NCBI GenBank assembly: GCA_965116015.1
Contig: OZ220477.1
Location: 2,294,001-2,358,000, forward strand
Length of the DNA: 64,000 nucleotides
Source of the DNA: S5-327 sp965116015
GTDB taxonomy: Bacteria > Chloroflexota > Dehalococcoidia > Lucifugimonadales > Australimonadaceae
Reading direction: 5' to 3'
Part shown: piece after piece, positions 50,188 through 58,347 of the stretch
How positions within the stretch are numbered: position 1 is the first letter of the stretch
Layout: the number at the start of each line of letters is the position of its first letter
Notes under the pieces: generated by a model
What the model was told of the DNA's origin: nothing
Databases searched by the model: none
What the model saw: only the letters and a program-made list of their open reading frames with translations
Position numbers and translations under genes: made by a program

Positions 50188-50550
50188 TCAGGACTCGGAG
50201 CGGCGCTTGCCGCGGACGTAACGCGCGAAATCGCGGACCTGCTCCCACTCCTCCGCGCTGAGATCGCCTATCTCGTAGAGGCGCGCGAGGTCGGTTTCGC
50301 GGATAGGGCTCTCGTATTCCTCCTCGGTGATGTAGCCGGCGACGACCAGCAGCTGCCCGACGGGGACGCCCATCGCGGCGGCAAGCTTACGCAATGTAAG
50401 CGGCCGCGGCACGTTCCCGTGATTGAAGAGCCCGCTGAGGATGGCGTGAGGAACGCCCGCCCTCCTGGCGAGGGCTAGAGGCGCCATCGACTTCTCATCC
50501 AGCCAGCGCTTGAGGAATCCCGCGAGCCCGTTTCCAGCGTCGGTTGCCAT
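50188..50550 (-). CDS. XRE-family transcriptional regulator (ImmR-like)
   Basis: The 120-residue protein has a helix-turn-helix of XRE type at about 20-75 (MAPLALARRAGVPHAILSGLF, read as LALARRAGV and PHAILSGLF; then TLRKLAAAMGVPVGQLL). A C-terminal helical part (DLSAEEWEQVRDFARYV) probably mediates dimerisation. It is the first gene of a pair with the ImmA-like gene and is divergent from the phage head genes. It may bind the palindrome at 50649-50666. The Met at 50550 follows GGAAGGA. Confidence 0.78.
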   Translation of the reverse strand: MATDAGNGLAGFLKRWLDEKSMAPLALARRAGVPHAILSGLFNHGNVPRPLTLRKLAAAMGVPVGQLLVVAGYITEEEYESPIRETDLARLYEIGDLSAEEWEQVRDFARYVRGKRRSES

Positions 50551-50648
50551 ATGCGCATCCTTCCACGCCGCCGCCGCTCCCGCAATGGGGAAATGTCGCG
50601 CGCCGGCTGACATCCGCCCGTTGCGCCCCGGAGCGCTGGAGCGGGATA

Positions 50649-50666
50649 GTGTTATGTATATGACAC
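50649..50666. promoter_or_regulatory. Palindromic operator candidate between repressor and phage genes
   Basis: GTGTTATGTATATGACAC is an imperfect palindrome (14 of 18 positions symmetric, extended by one more A:T pair outside). It lies about 100 bases upstream of the XRE gene and about 155 bases upstream of the first phage gene, in an AT-rich patch with several TANNNT boxes. A dimeric XRE repressor would fit. Confidence 0.5.
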
Positions 50667-50819
50667 TTACAATACTAAAACATGTCGATTCATCCGCCAA
50701 GAGGGAGCTCTACTCCATCCCGTGCGACGGCTCCTGAACGATAGGCGGCAACAGCCAAGCAAGAAGCGAGAGCTCGGGAAACAAGCGAACAGGACAAGCG
50801 AACAGGAAAGGAGCCCCCA

Positions 50820-50972
50820 ATGCCCCCAGTCGTGCGCGAGAACGTGCGGTGTCCGCGATGCGCAGCGCGAGGAATGCGCGAGCTGAACAGGCTTGCCGAA
50901 GAAGGACACGCAGTGCTGATGTGCCCGTTCTGCAAGCACACCTGGTGCGAGGAGGGGCGTCTGCGAGCGTAG
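50820..50972 (+). CDS. Small Com-like zinc-ribbon protein of phage type
   Basis: This 50-residue protein has two CXXC motifs, CPRC and CPFC, at about 11-14 and 35-38, with a final Cys in TWCEEG. It resembles the short Com-type zinc ribbons often placed next to phage packaging genes. AAAGGAG lies 7 bases before the ATG. It ends 63 bases before the terminase gene. A 13-bp tandem repeat (ACAAGCGAACAGG, two copies) precedes it at about 50781-50806. Confidence 0.65.
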   Translation: MPPVVRENVRCPRCAARGMRELNRLAEEGHAVLMCPFCKHTWCEEGRLRA

Positions 50973-51035
50973 AAGCTCCGGCGGGCGGCGTCGTCAAGCG
51001 CGGGAGAGCGAGGTCGGGCAGGCGGGCGGCGACGG

Positions 51036-52379
51036 TTGGCGCGGGAGTTGGCGTTGGAGCGGTACGCGGATGATCCAACAGGATTCGTGGCGGACGTGCT
51101 TGCGGAAGGCGGAATGCCGTATTCAAAACAGACGGAGACGCTCGAGCAGATGAAAGCGCATCGTCGGGTATCGGTCGTCGGCTGCAACGGGTCGGGAAAG
51201 GACTGGGCGGCCGCCCGCATCGTGCTGTGGTGGATCGAGACGCGCGCGCAATCGAAGGCGATCGTAACGGGCCCGACGCAGCGGCAGGTGGAGGAAGTAG
51301 TGTGGCGCGAGATGCGGATCGCCTACGCCCTCGCAGGACGCCAGCTGAGCGGCAAGATGCACGCATCCCGGTACATCGTCAACGACCAGCGGTTCGCCCT
51401 GGGTTTCGCCACAGACCACCCCTACAACCTGCAGGGCTTTCACTCGCCGGAACTGCTCGTCGTCGTCACCGAGGCGCACGCAGTCGCTCAGGGACACCTG
51501 GACGCCCTGAAGCGCCTGAACCCCAAACGGCTGCTGCTCACAGGCAACCCCCTCTCGCTGTCAGGGGAGTTCTACGACTCGCATCACTCCAAGAGCGCGC
51601 TGTACGCCCGCGTGGCGATATCCGCCTTCGACACCCCCAATCTGCTGGAAGGACGCCCCGATGCAGTCCCCGGAATGATGACTCCCGAAGACGTCGAAGA
51701 GCGCCTGCGGGACTGGGGCGAGGACGATTCCCGCTACGTGATGGGGGTGCTCGGCCAGTTCCCCGAATCACTCGACGACTCCCTTGTGTCCCGCACAGCA
51801 GTGGACGAGGCAGTGGAGCGCTGGAGCGCTCCGGTAGAAGACCCCGAGAGCGCCCTGCGGACCCTCGGAGTGGACGTTGCGCGGTTCGGCAACGACAAGA
51901 CCGTGCTCTGCCTGCGTCAAGGCGCGAGAGTCGAGAGCTTTACGGTGTTCCAGGGCATCGACACGATGCGCGCCGCCGGAGCGGTCAACGAAGTAGTGAG
52001 ATCGCGCGAGGTGGATGCAGTCTTCGTCGACGAGGCCGGCGTTGGCGGAGGCGTAGTGGACCGCCTGAAAGAGCTTGGCGCGCCCGTGATCGGCGTGCAG
52101 GTCGGCGGACGCGCGCGCCTGAGGGATCGCTTCGAAGACCTGCGCGCGGAGATCTTCTGGGAGCTGCGCCGCCGGATAACGGAGCGCGACATCGCGCTGC
52201 CGGACGATCCGGAGCTCGTCGGCCAGCTGCTGTCGCTGCGGTACCAAACGTCGAGCGGCGGGCGTATACGGCTGATGAGCAAGAACGTCTTGCGCCGCTC
52301 CGGCCTGCCCTCGCCGGACAAAGCGGACGCGCTGGCGCTCGCGTTTATGCGGGCGCCCTCAATGGAGGTGTGGATTTGA
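51036..52379 (+). CDS. Phage terminase large subunit (TerL)
   Basis: The 447-residue packaging motor has the N-terminal ATPase: Walker A GCNGSGKD (about 49-56), Walker B LLVVVTEAH (about 139-147; the usual Asp is Thr but the catalytic Glu is kept), and coupling motif LLLTGNP. The C-terminal RNase H-like nuclease has DVARFGNDKT (first Asp, about 276), VDAVFVDEAG and DKADALALAF. It cuts and packages DNA into proheads. It starts with TTG; no small terminase gene is visible upstream. The stop overlaps the next start (TTGA). Confidence 0.9.
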   Translation: MARELALERYADDPTGFVADVLAEGGMPYSKQTETLEQMKAHRRVSVVGCNGSGKDWAAARIVLWWIETRAQSKAIVTGPTQRQVEEVVWREMRIAYALAGRQLSGKMHASRYIVNDQRFALGFATDHPYNLQGFHSPELLVVVTEAHAVAQGHLDALKRLNPKRLLLTGNPLSLSGEFYDSHHSKSALYARVAISAFDTPNLLEGRPDAVPGMMTPEDVEERLRDWGEDDSRYVMGVLGQFPESLDDSLVSRTAVDEAVERWSAPVEDPESALRTLGVDVARFGNDKTVLCLRQGARVESFTVFQGIDTMRAAGAVNEVVRSREVDAVFVDEAGVGGGVVDRLKELGAPVIGVQVGGRARLRDRFEDLRAEIFWELRRRITERDIALPDDPELVGQLLSLRYQTSSGGRIRLMSKNVLRRSGLPSPDKADALALAFMRAPSMEVWI

Positions 52380-52564
52380 TTCGACGCAAAGGAGCGCTGA
52401 AAGCAGGAACGGAGCTGGCGGCAATGTTCGTCGCGTTGGGAGCGGCTCCGCTGACGCCGCTACTGCTCGCAAGCTACTTGGGATTGCCATGGGAAGCGTT
52501 CGCGCTGGGGGCGGCGTGGGCTGCGAGCTGGTGGGCATGGCTCGCGGCGCGCCTGCTCCGGTAG
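52376..52564 (+). CDS. Small membrane protein in the phage cluster
   Basis: The 62-residue protein has a basic N-terminus (IRRKGALK) and two membrane helices (about 12-33 and 38-60). The TTG start overlaps the terL stop and GGAGGTG lies upstream, so it is translationally coupled. Size and topology would suit a class II holin or a portal/packaging accessory, but nothing proves either. Confidence 0.6.
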   Translation: MIRRKGALKAGTELAAMFVALGAAPLTPLLLASYLGLPWEAFALGAAWAASWWAWLAARLLR

Positions 52565-52673
52565 CGCGAAGCGCCGCGCGAGAGAACAGCGAGGCGGGCG
52601 CAGTCCTTACCCCAATGAACCGAAACAGTGAGCGAAGCGCGGGAGATTCATCGCGCAGCTAAGGAGGTTGCAT

Positions 52674-53852
52674 ATGCTCGGAGCGTTGCGGGAACTGTTG
52701 GGCGGGAGCGCAAGAGCGCAGACGCGGGCCGGCAGGACGGCGCCGCCCGCCCTCCGGCGGATGACGGCGGACTCAGGAGTAGGTCCGGAGTGGCAGTCTG
52801 CGGCCTACGGGGAGTACTACGCGCGCAGCGTGGACGTGTACGCCGCGGTGAAGCTGCGCGCGGAGGCAGTGTCGCGCCCGCCTCTCCAGGTTCGCCGCAC
52901 AGACGCCGCCGGCGTCTCGCGCTGGGTCGGCCCAGAGCATCCGGCGCAGCGCCTGCTCGATCACGTGAACGGCTGGTGGAGCCGGAGCGATCTCCTCATC
53001 GCGACGGAAACCCACCTCTGCCTGTGGGGCGCCGCGTTCTGGCGCGTCGCGCGCTCCGAAGCCGCCTCCGAGACGCCGGACGAACTCTGGCCGCTGAGGC
53101 CAGACCGCGTCCGCGTCATCCGCGACCCCTCGCGCTACGTCGCCGGCTTCGTCTACGAAGAGAACGGCCGCGAGACGCCCCTCCTGCCTGAGGAAGTCGT
53201 CTGGTTCCGCTACTTCAACCCACTCGAAGAGTTCGCAGGCTTCGCCCCGCTCGCCGCCGCCCGCCTCACCGCCGATATGGGACTAGACGCCCTCCGCTTC
53301 AACCGCGAATTCTTCCGCAACGGAGCGCAGCCCCAAGACCTCGTCTTCCAGGCGCGCGGCCCCGTAACCGACGACCAGGTGGCGGACTTCTACTCACGGA
53401 TGGAGGCGCGCCACGTCGGCCCCTCGCGGGCGCAACGCCCCATCGTGACCGGCGACGGATGGGATGTGCAGCGCCTGGGACTGAACCAGCGCGATATGGA
53501 GTGGCTCTCCGGCCTCCGCTGGGCGCTTGAGGGCGTCGCGCGCGCATACGGCGTCCCGCTCCCTCTCCTCGAAGACTTCTCCCACGCCACCCTCAACAAC
53601 GTCCGCGAAGCGCGCCGAATGTTCTGGGAGAAAACGATCGTCCCGGAACTCACCTTCCTTGCCGGAGCCATCACCGAAGGACTCATCCCCCGTCTTGGCC
53701 CCCGCGCCCAGGGGCTCTCCGTCGGCTTCGACCTAGCCTCCATCGAAGCGCTCTCCGAAACCGAGACTGAGCGCACCCGTCGCCAGGTGGAGCTAGTGCG
53801 AGCCGGCATCATCACCATCGAAGAGGCCCGCGCCGAGCGCGGCCTGCGTTAG
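52674..53852 (+). CDS. Phage portal protein, HK97 family
   Basis: The 392-residue portal forms the dodecameric DNA gate of the head. It shows the family order: YARSVDVYAAVKLRAEAVSRPPL (read as YARSVDVYAAV and LRAEAVSRPPL) in the first 70 residues, VWFRYFNPLEEFAGFAPL (about 172-189), FNREFFRNGAQP, GLNQRDMEWL and GVPLPLLEDFSHATLNNVREA (read as GVPLPLLEDF and ATLNNVREA). The ATG at 52674 follows AAGGAGG. It is followed by a 59-base gap with a TATCCT box and then the LRR gene. Confidence 0.9.
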   Translation: MLGALRELLGGSARAQTRAGRTAPPALRRMTADSGVGPEWQSAAYGEYYARSVDVYAAVKLRAEAVSRPPLQVRRTDAAGVSRWVGPEHPAQRLLDHVNGWWSRSDLLIATETHLCLWGAAFWRVARSEAASETPDELWPLRPDRVRVIRDPSRYVAGFVYEENGRETPLLPEEVVWFRYFNPLEEFAGFAPLAAARLTADMGLDALRFNREFFRNGAQPQDLVFQARGPVTDDQVADFYSRMEARHVGPSRAQRPIVTGDGWDVQRLGLNQRDMEWLSGLRWALEGVARAYGVPLPLLEDFSHATLNNVREARRMFWEKTIVPELTFLAGAITEGLIPRLGPRAQGLSVGFDLASIEALSETETERTRRQVELVRAGIITIEEARAERGLR

Positions 53853-53911
53853 CTTCTGGCGGCGCGGCGCTATCCTGCTGCCGAAGCGTCATCCCGCTAG
53901 AGAGGACAACG

Positions 53912-56263
53912 ATGACCGACCGTGCAGCTCTAACTGCCCTCTACGACGCCACTGACGGTCCCAACTGGACGCGCAGCGTCAACTGGCTCACCGACGCCCC
54001 GCTCGGCGAGTGGCACGGCGTAACCACCGACGACGACGGGCGCGTAACCGTCCTCGACCTTTCAGAGAACGGGTTGAGCGGAGCGCTGCCCCGTGAGCTG
54101 GGCGAGCTAACGGATCTGGAGATACTCGATTTCTCCGATAACTGGTTGAGTGGAGCACTCCCGCGTGAACTAAGTAACCTAGCGAACCTGGAAACGCTAG
54201 ATCTCCCGTGGAACGAGTTAGTTGGGGGGATTCCCCCTGAGTTAGGCAACCTTACGAACCTGCAACAGCTAGACCTCGCGTGGAACCAACTGAGTGGGGG
54301 AATTCCCCGCGAGCTAGGCAACCTTGTGAACCTGCAATGGCTTGACCTCTCCGGCAGTCAGCTCGACCCCCCGGATAGTCAACTGAGTGGGGAGATTCCC
54401 CGAGAGCTAGGAGACCTTGCGAACCTGCAATGGCTCGACCTCTCCGGCAATCGGCTGAGTGGGGTGCTTCCTTGTGAACTAGGCAACTTGGCGAATCTGC
54501 AGTGGCTCAACCTCTCCGACAATCAGCTGAGCGGCGAACTTCCCCGTGAACTGGGCAACCTGGCGAATCTGACGGGAATTTCGCTCGCTAGCAATCAGTT
54601 GAGCGGAGTTCTTCCCCGTGAACTAGGCAACTTGGCGAATCTAGGAATGCTGGATATCCTGTTCAATCAGCTGCTCGGCGAAATTCCACCTGAACTAGGG
54701 AACCTTGCAAAGCTGAAGCTGCTCGGCCTCTCCTACAATCAGCTAAGCGGGAGGATTCCTCGTGAATTAGGCAACCTAGCCAGCTTGAAGTCGCTTGGCC
54801 TCTCCGACAACCAGTTGAGCGGAGCAATCCCCCGAGAGCTAGGCAACCTTTCGAACCTGCAACGACTAGACCTCTCGCGGAACCAACTGATCGGGGAAAT
54901 TCCCCGTGAACTGGGCGGCTTGGCCAACTTGGATGTGCTCAGTGTCTCCGGCAACCAATTGAGCGGAGGGAGCACCCGTATTCCACCCACCGATGCCCCA
55001 TCTCGCGAGGTCGCTGTCCGTGAACCAGACCGCACAGCCCTCGCCATCCTTTACAAAGCCACTGACGGTCCCAACTGGACTCAAAACGACAACTGGCTCA
55101 CCGACGTCCCTCTCGACGAGTGGCATGGCGTAACCACTGATGACGATGGGCGCGTCGTCTCTCTCTCCCTCTCCGGCAACCGGTTGAGCGGAGAGCTCCC
55201 CAGTGAATTAGGCAACTTGACGAACCTGAGCTGGCTTTCCCTCCTCGGCAATCAGCTAGGCGGAGCACTCCCCCGTGAATTAGGCAACCTGACGAACCTG
55301 AAGAGGCTCTCCCTCTCCTACAACCGGCTGAGCGGCAGGATTCCAGGAGAGCTAGGTAACCTGACGAACCTGACAGAACTAAACCTCTTGAGCAACCAAT
55401 TGAGCGGTGGCATTCCTCGTGAGTTAGGCAACCTAGGGGACCTGAAGGAGCTAAATCTCTCCAAGAACCAGTTGAGCGATGGTATTCCTCGCGAGTTGGG
55501 CAACCTAGGGAGCCTGACGGAGCTAGACCTCTCCGAGAACAACCTGATAGGAGAGATTCCTTCAGAGCTGAGCGACTTGGCGAATCTGGAATCACTCGAC
55601 CTCTCTAAGAACCAGTTGAGCGGAGAGATCCCCCTTGAGTTAGGAAGCTTAGCGAGCCTGACGGAGCTAAACCTCTCCGAGAACCAGTTGAGTGGTGGTA
55701 TTCCCCGTGAACTAGCGAAACTAACGAATTTGGAGAGATTGAACCTCTCAGACTACTCGTTCGGAGTTCGCGACAGGTATCTCAGAAATCGACTGAGGGG
55801 AGAGATACCCCCGGAGCTTGGCACCCTCGGCCTTCTGGAAGAGCTCGACCTCACTGGCAACCAACTGAGCGGAGGAATCCCCCGAGAGCTAGGCAACCTT
55901 GTGAACCTGCATTGGCTTGCCCTCGCCTACAACCATTTGAGTGGAGCGCTCCCTCGAGAGCTAGGCAACCTGACGAACCTGAAAGAGCTATACCTCTGGG
56001 GCAACCAGCTGAGCGGCGGCATTCCCCGTGAGCTGGGCAACCTAGCGAATCTGGAATCGCTCTCCCTCGCCGGCAACCAGTTGAGCGGAGTGCCCCCCGG
56101 TGAGCTAGGCCGCCTGACGAAGCTGAAATGGATAGATCTCTCCGAGAACCAGCTCAGCAGAGAATCCTCCCGCGGCCATGCCGGAGGCGGGTGTCTTTGT
56201 GGGTGTCTTTCGCTTATAGGCTTCCTCGTAGTGGGCATTGCTGTTGGCTGGCTGCTCCTGTAG
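53912..56263 (+). CDS. Leucine-rich-repeat protein with internal duplication and C-terminal membrane anchor
   Basis: The 783-residue protein has two blocks, each with an N-cap (ALYDATDGPNWT...NWLTDAPL at about 8-33 and LYKATDGPNWT...NWLTDVPL at about 380-405) followed by about 13-15 plant-type LRRs of 24 residues (LxxLxxLDLSxNQLSGxIPRELGNL). The end is a Gly/Cys-rich turn and one membrane helix (about 760-783), giving a tail-anchored or C-terminally anchored protein; no N-terminal signal peptide is visible. It is AT-richer than the phage genes around it. It probably mediates protein-protein contact. Its place between portal and protease genes is unusual. Confidence 0.85.
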   Translation: MTDRAALTALYDATDGPNWTRSVNWLTDAPLGEWHGVTTDDDGRVTVLDLSENGLSGALPRELGELTDLEILDFSDNWLSGALPRELSNLANLETLDLPWNELVGGIPPELGNLTNLQQLDLAWNQLSGGIPRELGNLVNLQWLDLSGSQLDPPDSQLSGEIPRELGDLANLQWLDLSGNRLSGVLPCELGNLANLQWLNLSDNQLSGELPRELGNLANLTGISLASNQLSGVLPRELGNLANLGMLDILFNQLLGEIPPELGNLAKLKLLGLSYNQLSGRIPRELGNLASLKSLGLSDNQLSGAIPRELGNLSNLQRLDLSRNQLIGEIPRELGGLANLDVLSVSGNQLSGGSTRIPPTDAPSREVAVREPDRTALAILYKATDGPNWTQNDNWLTDVPLDEWHGVTTDDDGRVVSLSLSGNRLSGELPSELGNLTNLSWLSLLGNQLGGALPRELGNLTNLKRLSLSYNRLSGRIPGELGNLTNLTELNLLSNQLSGGIPRELGNLGDLKELNLSKNQLSDGIPRELGNLGSLTELDLSENNLIGEIPSELSDLANLESLDLSKNQLSGEIPLELGSLASLTELNLSENQLSGGIPRELAKLTNLERLNLSDYSFGVRDRYLRNRLRGEIPPELGTLGLLEELDLTGNQLSGGIPRELGNLVNLHWLALAYNHLSGALPRELGNLTNLKELYLWGNQLSGGIPRELGNLANLESLSLAGNQLSGVPPGELGRLTKLKWIDLSENQLSRESSRGHAGGGCLCGCLSLIGFLVVGIAVGWLLL

Positions 56264-56459
56264 TGGGTGTCGAACTAGGGGCTCCGGCTGCCCCTGAGGG
56301 CGGCGAGGCCCCGCCGGCTCACCCTCCAGGCTTATGAGCGCGTGGGTCGGTTTGGAACCACGGATAGGGAGTAGAGGGGGTTCCATCCCGCCGACGGCTG
56401 CTCTATACTGGGCCTAAGGTAAAATCGATACCACGTTAGAGAAGGGAGGATGACCCGTC

Positions 56460-56612
56460 ATGGCGAAACCTATCTTGGCGCCGCCAGTGCTGACAGGGAA
56501 AGCTGCCGATAAGCTGCTGAGGCACTTGGAGAACGCGCAGCCAAACCCGGCGAAAGAGGCGCAGAACCGAAAGGCTATCGAGTTCCACGCGAGCGTGCCC
56601 CGAAGGGACTAG
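56460..56612 (+). CDS. Small hypothetical protein in the phage region
   Basis: A 50-residue basic, helical protein (LTGKAADKLLRHLENA... then NRKAIEFHASVPRRD). AGGGAGG lies 12 bases before the ATG, and two -10-like boxes, TATACT (56404-56409) and TAAAAT (56420-56425), lie upstream. It is convergent with a GNAT gene. Its size and partner recall toxin-antitoxin loci, but the orientation is not the usual one and no antitoxin fold is recognised. Confidence 0.45.
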   Translation: MAKPILAPPVLTGKAADKLLRHLENAQPNPAKEAQNRKAIEFHASVPRRD

Positions 56613-56704
56613 CCGAATTCGCAAGCGCCGCTGAGGAGGGCTGGAGCGACAGCTCGGCACTCAGCGGTGATACGCCTCCCCTATCTCTCCCAGCTACGGA
56701 CCGT

Positions 56705-57298
56705 TCACTGTAGGAGGTCGTGCCACAGGAAGAGCGCCGTGTTTCCGCTTGCTTGATTCGATTTCACGAATCCTTGTTTTTTCCAGAAATCGCGACCCTG
56801 CCTGTTCTTCGTGTGCACATGCAAGGTTAGGAACCGCGTCCCTACCTCCAGCCCCAGGACGTGTCCTTTCACCCATAGCATCATAGTGCTGCCCCTGCCG
56901 CGGCCTTGCTGGTCGGCTGCTACCGCAAACTGGCCCACCAGTACTGCAGGAAAGCTCTTTCGTCCGCCGCCGACGGCCTCAGTGATGCCGGGAAGCTCTC
57001 GTAGCCGATCCTCGTCCGCTGTGAGCTGGAGACTAGACGTCAGTAACGACGTATAGCCGATGAGCCGTGAGTCCTCGTAGAACAGGAATGTCTTATTCAG
57101 TCCTGACCGCTGCTGCTCGAGGGCGTCCTCTTTGAGGAAATCGGCAACCTCGCGATGCCACTCTTCGTCCCCGCAGTTGAATGCGCTCACATCGTCTTCG
57201 GGAGCCAGTTGCTTGTATGAGAAGGAATCCAACAGCTTTGCTCTGCTTTCCGCTTGGGGAGCTGGTTCCCAAGCGGAGTGTTGCGAACGGACCAACAT
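56705..57298 (-). CDS. GNAT-family N-acetyltransferase, TacT-like
   Basis: The 197-residue GNAT protein has the acetyl-CoA motif QQGRGRGSTMM (about 135-145), the preceding strand VGQFAVAA, and an N-terminal VSAFNCGDEEWHREV plus ALEQQRSGLNKTFLF. These segments resemble the TacT/KacT group, which acetylates aminoacyl-tRNA as toxins. No DUF1778 antitoxin gene is adjacent, so a toxin role is uncertain. The start is ambiguous: the ATG at 57298 directly follows a TACTAT box, and a later TTG may be used. It is the only minus-strand gene in the phage head cluster. Confidence 0.72.
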   Translation of the reverse strand: MLVRSQHSAWEPAPQAESRAKLLDSFSYKQLAPEDDVSAFNCGDEEWHREVADFLKEDALEQQRSGLNKTFLFYEDSRLIGYTSLLTSSLQLTADEDRLRELPGITEAVGGGRKSFPAVLVGQFAVAADQQGRGRGSTMMLWVKGHVLGLEVGTRFLTLHVHTKNRQGRDFWKKQGFVKSNQASGNTALFLWHDLLQ

Positions 57299-57446
57299 AT
57301 AGTACTACAGCCATTATCTGCAACCACTGGTAGTGGATTTTACCCCCTCGCTTCCACACCCCAACGTCAAAACCGCGACACTCGCCTGTTGCGTTCCGTA
57401 ACTTCCGCGCCCTATCCTGTTCCCGTCAGCTATGCGACGGGGACAA

Positions 57447-57478
57447 GCCCCGGCCCTCCACAGGGCCGGGGCTTTTTC
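57447..57478 (+). terminator. Rho-independent terminator in front of the prohead protease gene
   Basis: AGCCCCGGCCC (57447-57457) pairs perfectly with GGGCCGGGGCT (57464-57474) around a 6-base loop, followed by TTTTT. It lies 31 bases before the protease ATG. A possible promoter (TTGCGT, 18 bases, TATCCT near 57391-57420) lies upstream, so the hairpin would sit in the leader and could act as an attenuator. Confidence 0.85.
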
Positions 57479-57508
57479 GTTCCCCGCAACAAAACACAGG
57501 AGGACGCA

Positions 57509-58201
57509 ATGACGACAACAACCACGAGCCTCGCGGCGGCCAGCGACCGCGAGCGATGGGAACGCGAACGGCTCTTCGAAGCCCTCGAGGCGCACCGCCG
57601 AGGGCTGGCGGATGCGCCGGTAGTGCAGAAGTTCGCGCTGAGCCGCGCCTCCTCGCCCAACGAGGATCATCCGCTCACCGTCGTGGCGTCGGACGAAACC
57701 GAGGATCGCCTGGGCGATGTGGTGCGGGCAAGCGGCTGGGAGCTCCGGGCGTACAAGCGGAATCCGGTGTTCCTGTGGGCGCACGACTATACGCGAACTC
57801 CCATCGGACGCAGTTCGTGGGTGGCGGTCGACCAGGGCCGGCTCCTCGCGACGCTGGAGTTCGCGCCGACAGACTTCGCCCGCGAGGTGGAGACTCTCTA
57901 CCGGCAACGCTTCCTGCGCGCGGTGAGCGTGGGGTTCCGGGCGCGGGCGTTCAAGTTCCGCAAGAGCCGCGACGGCGCCGTGCAGGGAATCGAGTACACG
58001 AGCCAGGAGCTGCTGGAGGTGAGCGCAGTGCCAGTTCCGGCAAATCCAAGCGCGCTGGCCAAGGCGCTCGACGGCGGAGATCTGTCCGCGCCGCGCCTCC
58101 AGTCGATCTTCGCCGTCCAGCCCGAGCCCGAGACGCTCGATCCGGATGCCGCGCGCCGTCTGATCGCGGAGCTGCGCCGTCTGCGCGCGCTCGTGGCCTG
58201 A
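57509..58201 (+). CDS. Phage prohead protease, HK97 (S78) family
   Basis: The 230-residue protease matures the head by cleaving capsid and scaffold parts. It has the pattern DETEDRLGDVVRASGW (about 62-77), the catalytic His92 in FLWAHDYT, and Ser140 in RAVSVGFRA. The C-terminal LLEVSAVPVPANP follows at about 163-175. The ATG follows AGGAGG by 6 bases; the open frame reads further upstream through the terminator hairpin but that is not used. It precedes the capsid gene as in most HK97-type phages. Confidence 0.9.
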   Translation: MTTTTTSLAAASDRERWERERLFEALEAHRRGLADAPVVQKFALSRASSPNEDHPLTVVASDETEDRLGDVVRASGWELRAYKRNPVFLWAHDYTRTPIGRSSWVAVDQGRLLATLEFAPTDFAREVETLYRQRFLRAVSVGFRARAFKFRKSRDGAVQGIEYTSQELLEVSAVPVPANPSALAKALDGGDLSAPRLQSIFAVQPEPETLDPDAARRLIAELRRLRALVA

Positions 58202-58347
58202 CCCTCGCGGCGCTCCCGTCCCCTGAGGAAGCGCAGCGGGCGAACGACCGAATCACACTGCAGGAGGATGAGCCGAGCAAAGAGCAACAACGACTCAACA
58301 GCGAGCAAGCAACGCGCAGCAACGAACAGCACATCCAAGGAGAATGT

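Noticed and set aside
50510..50737. Short open frame crossing the operator region before the phage genes
   Set aside because: It runs antisense through the XRE gene start and has no ribosome site; the AT-rich patch is better read as a regulatory region.
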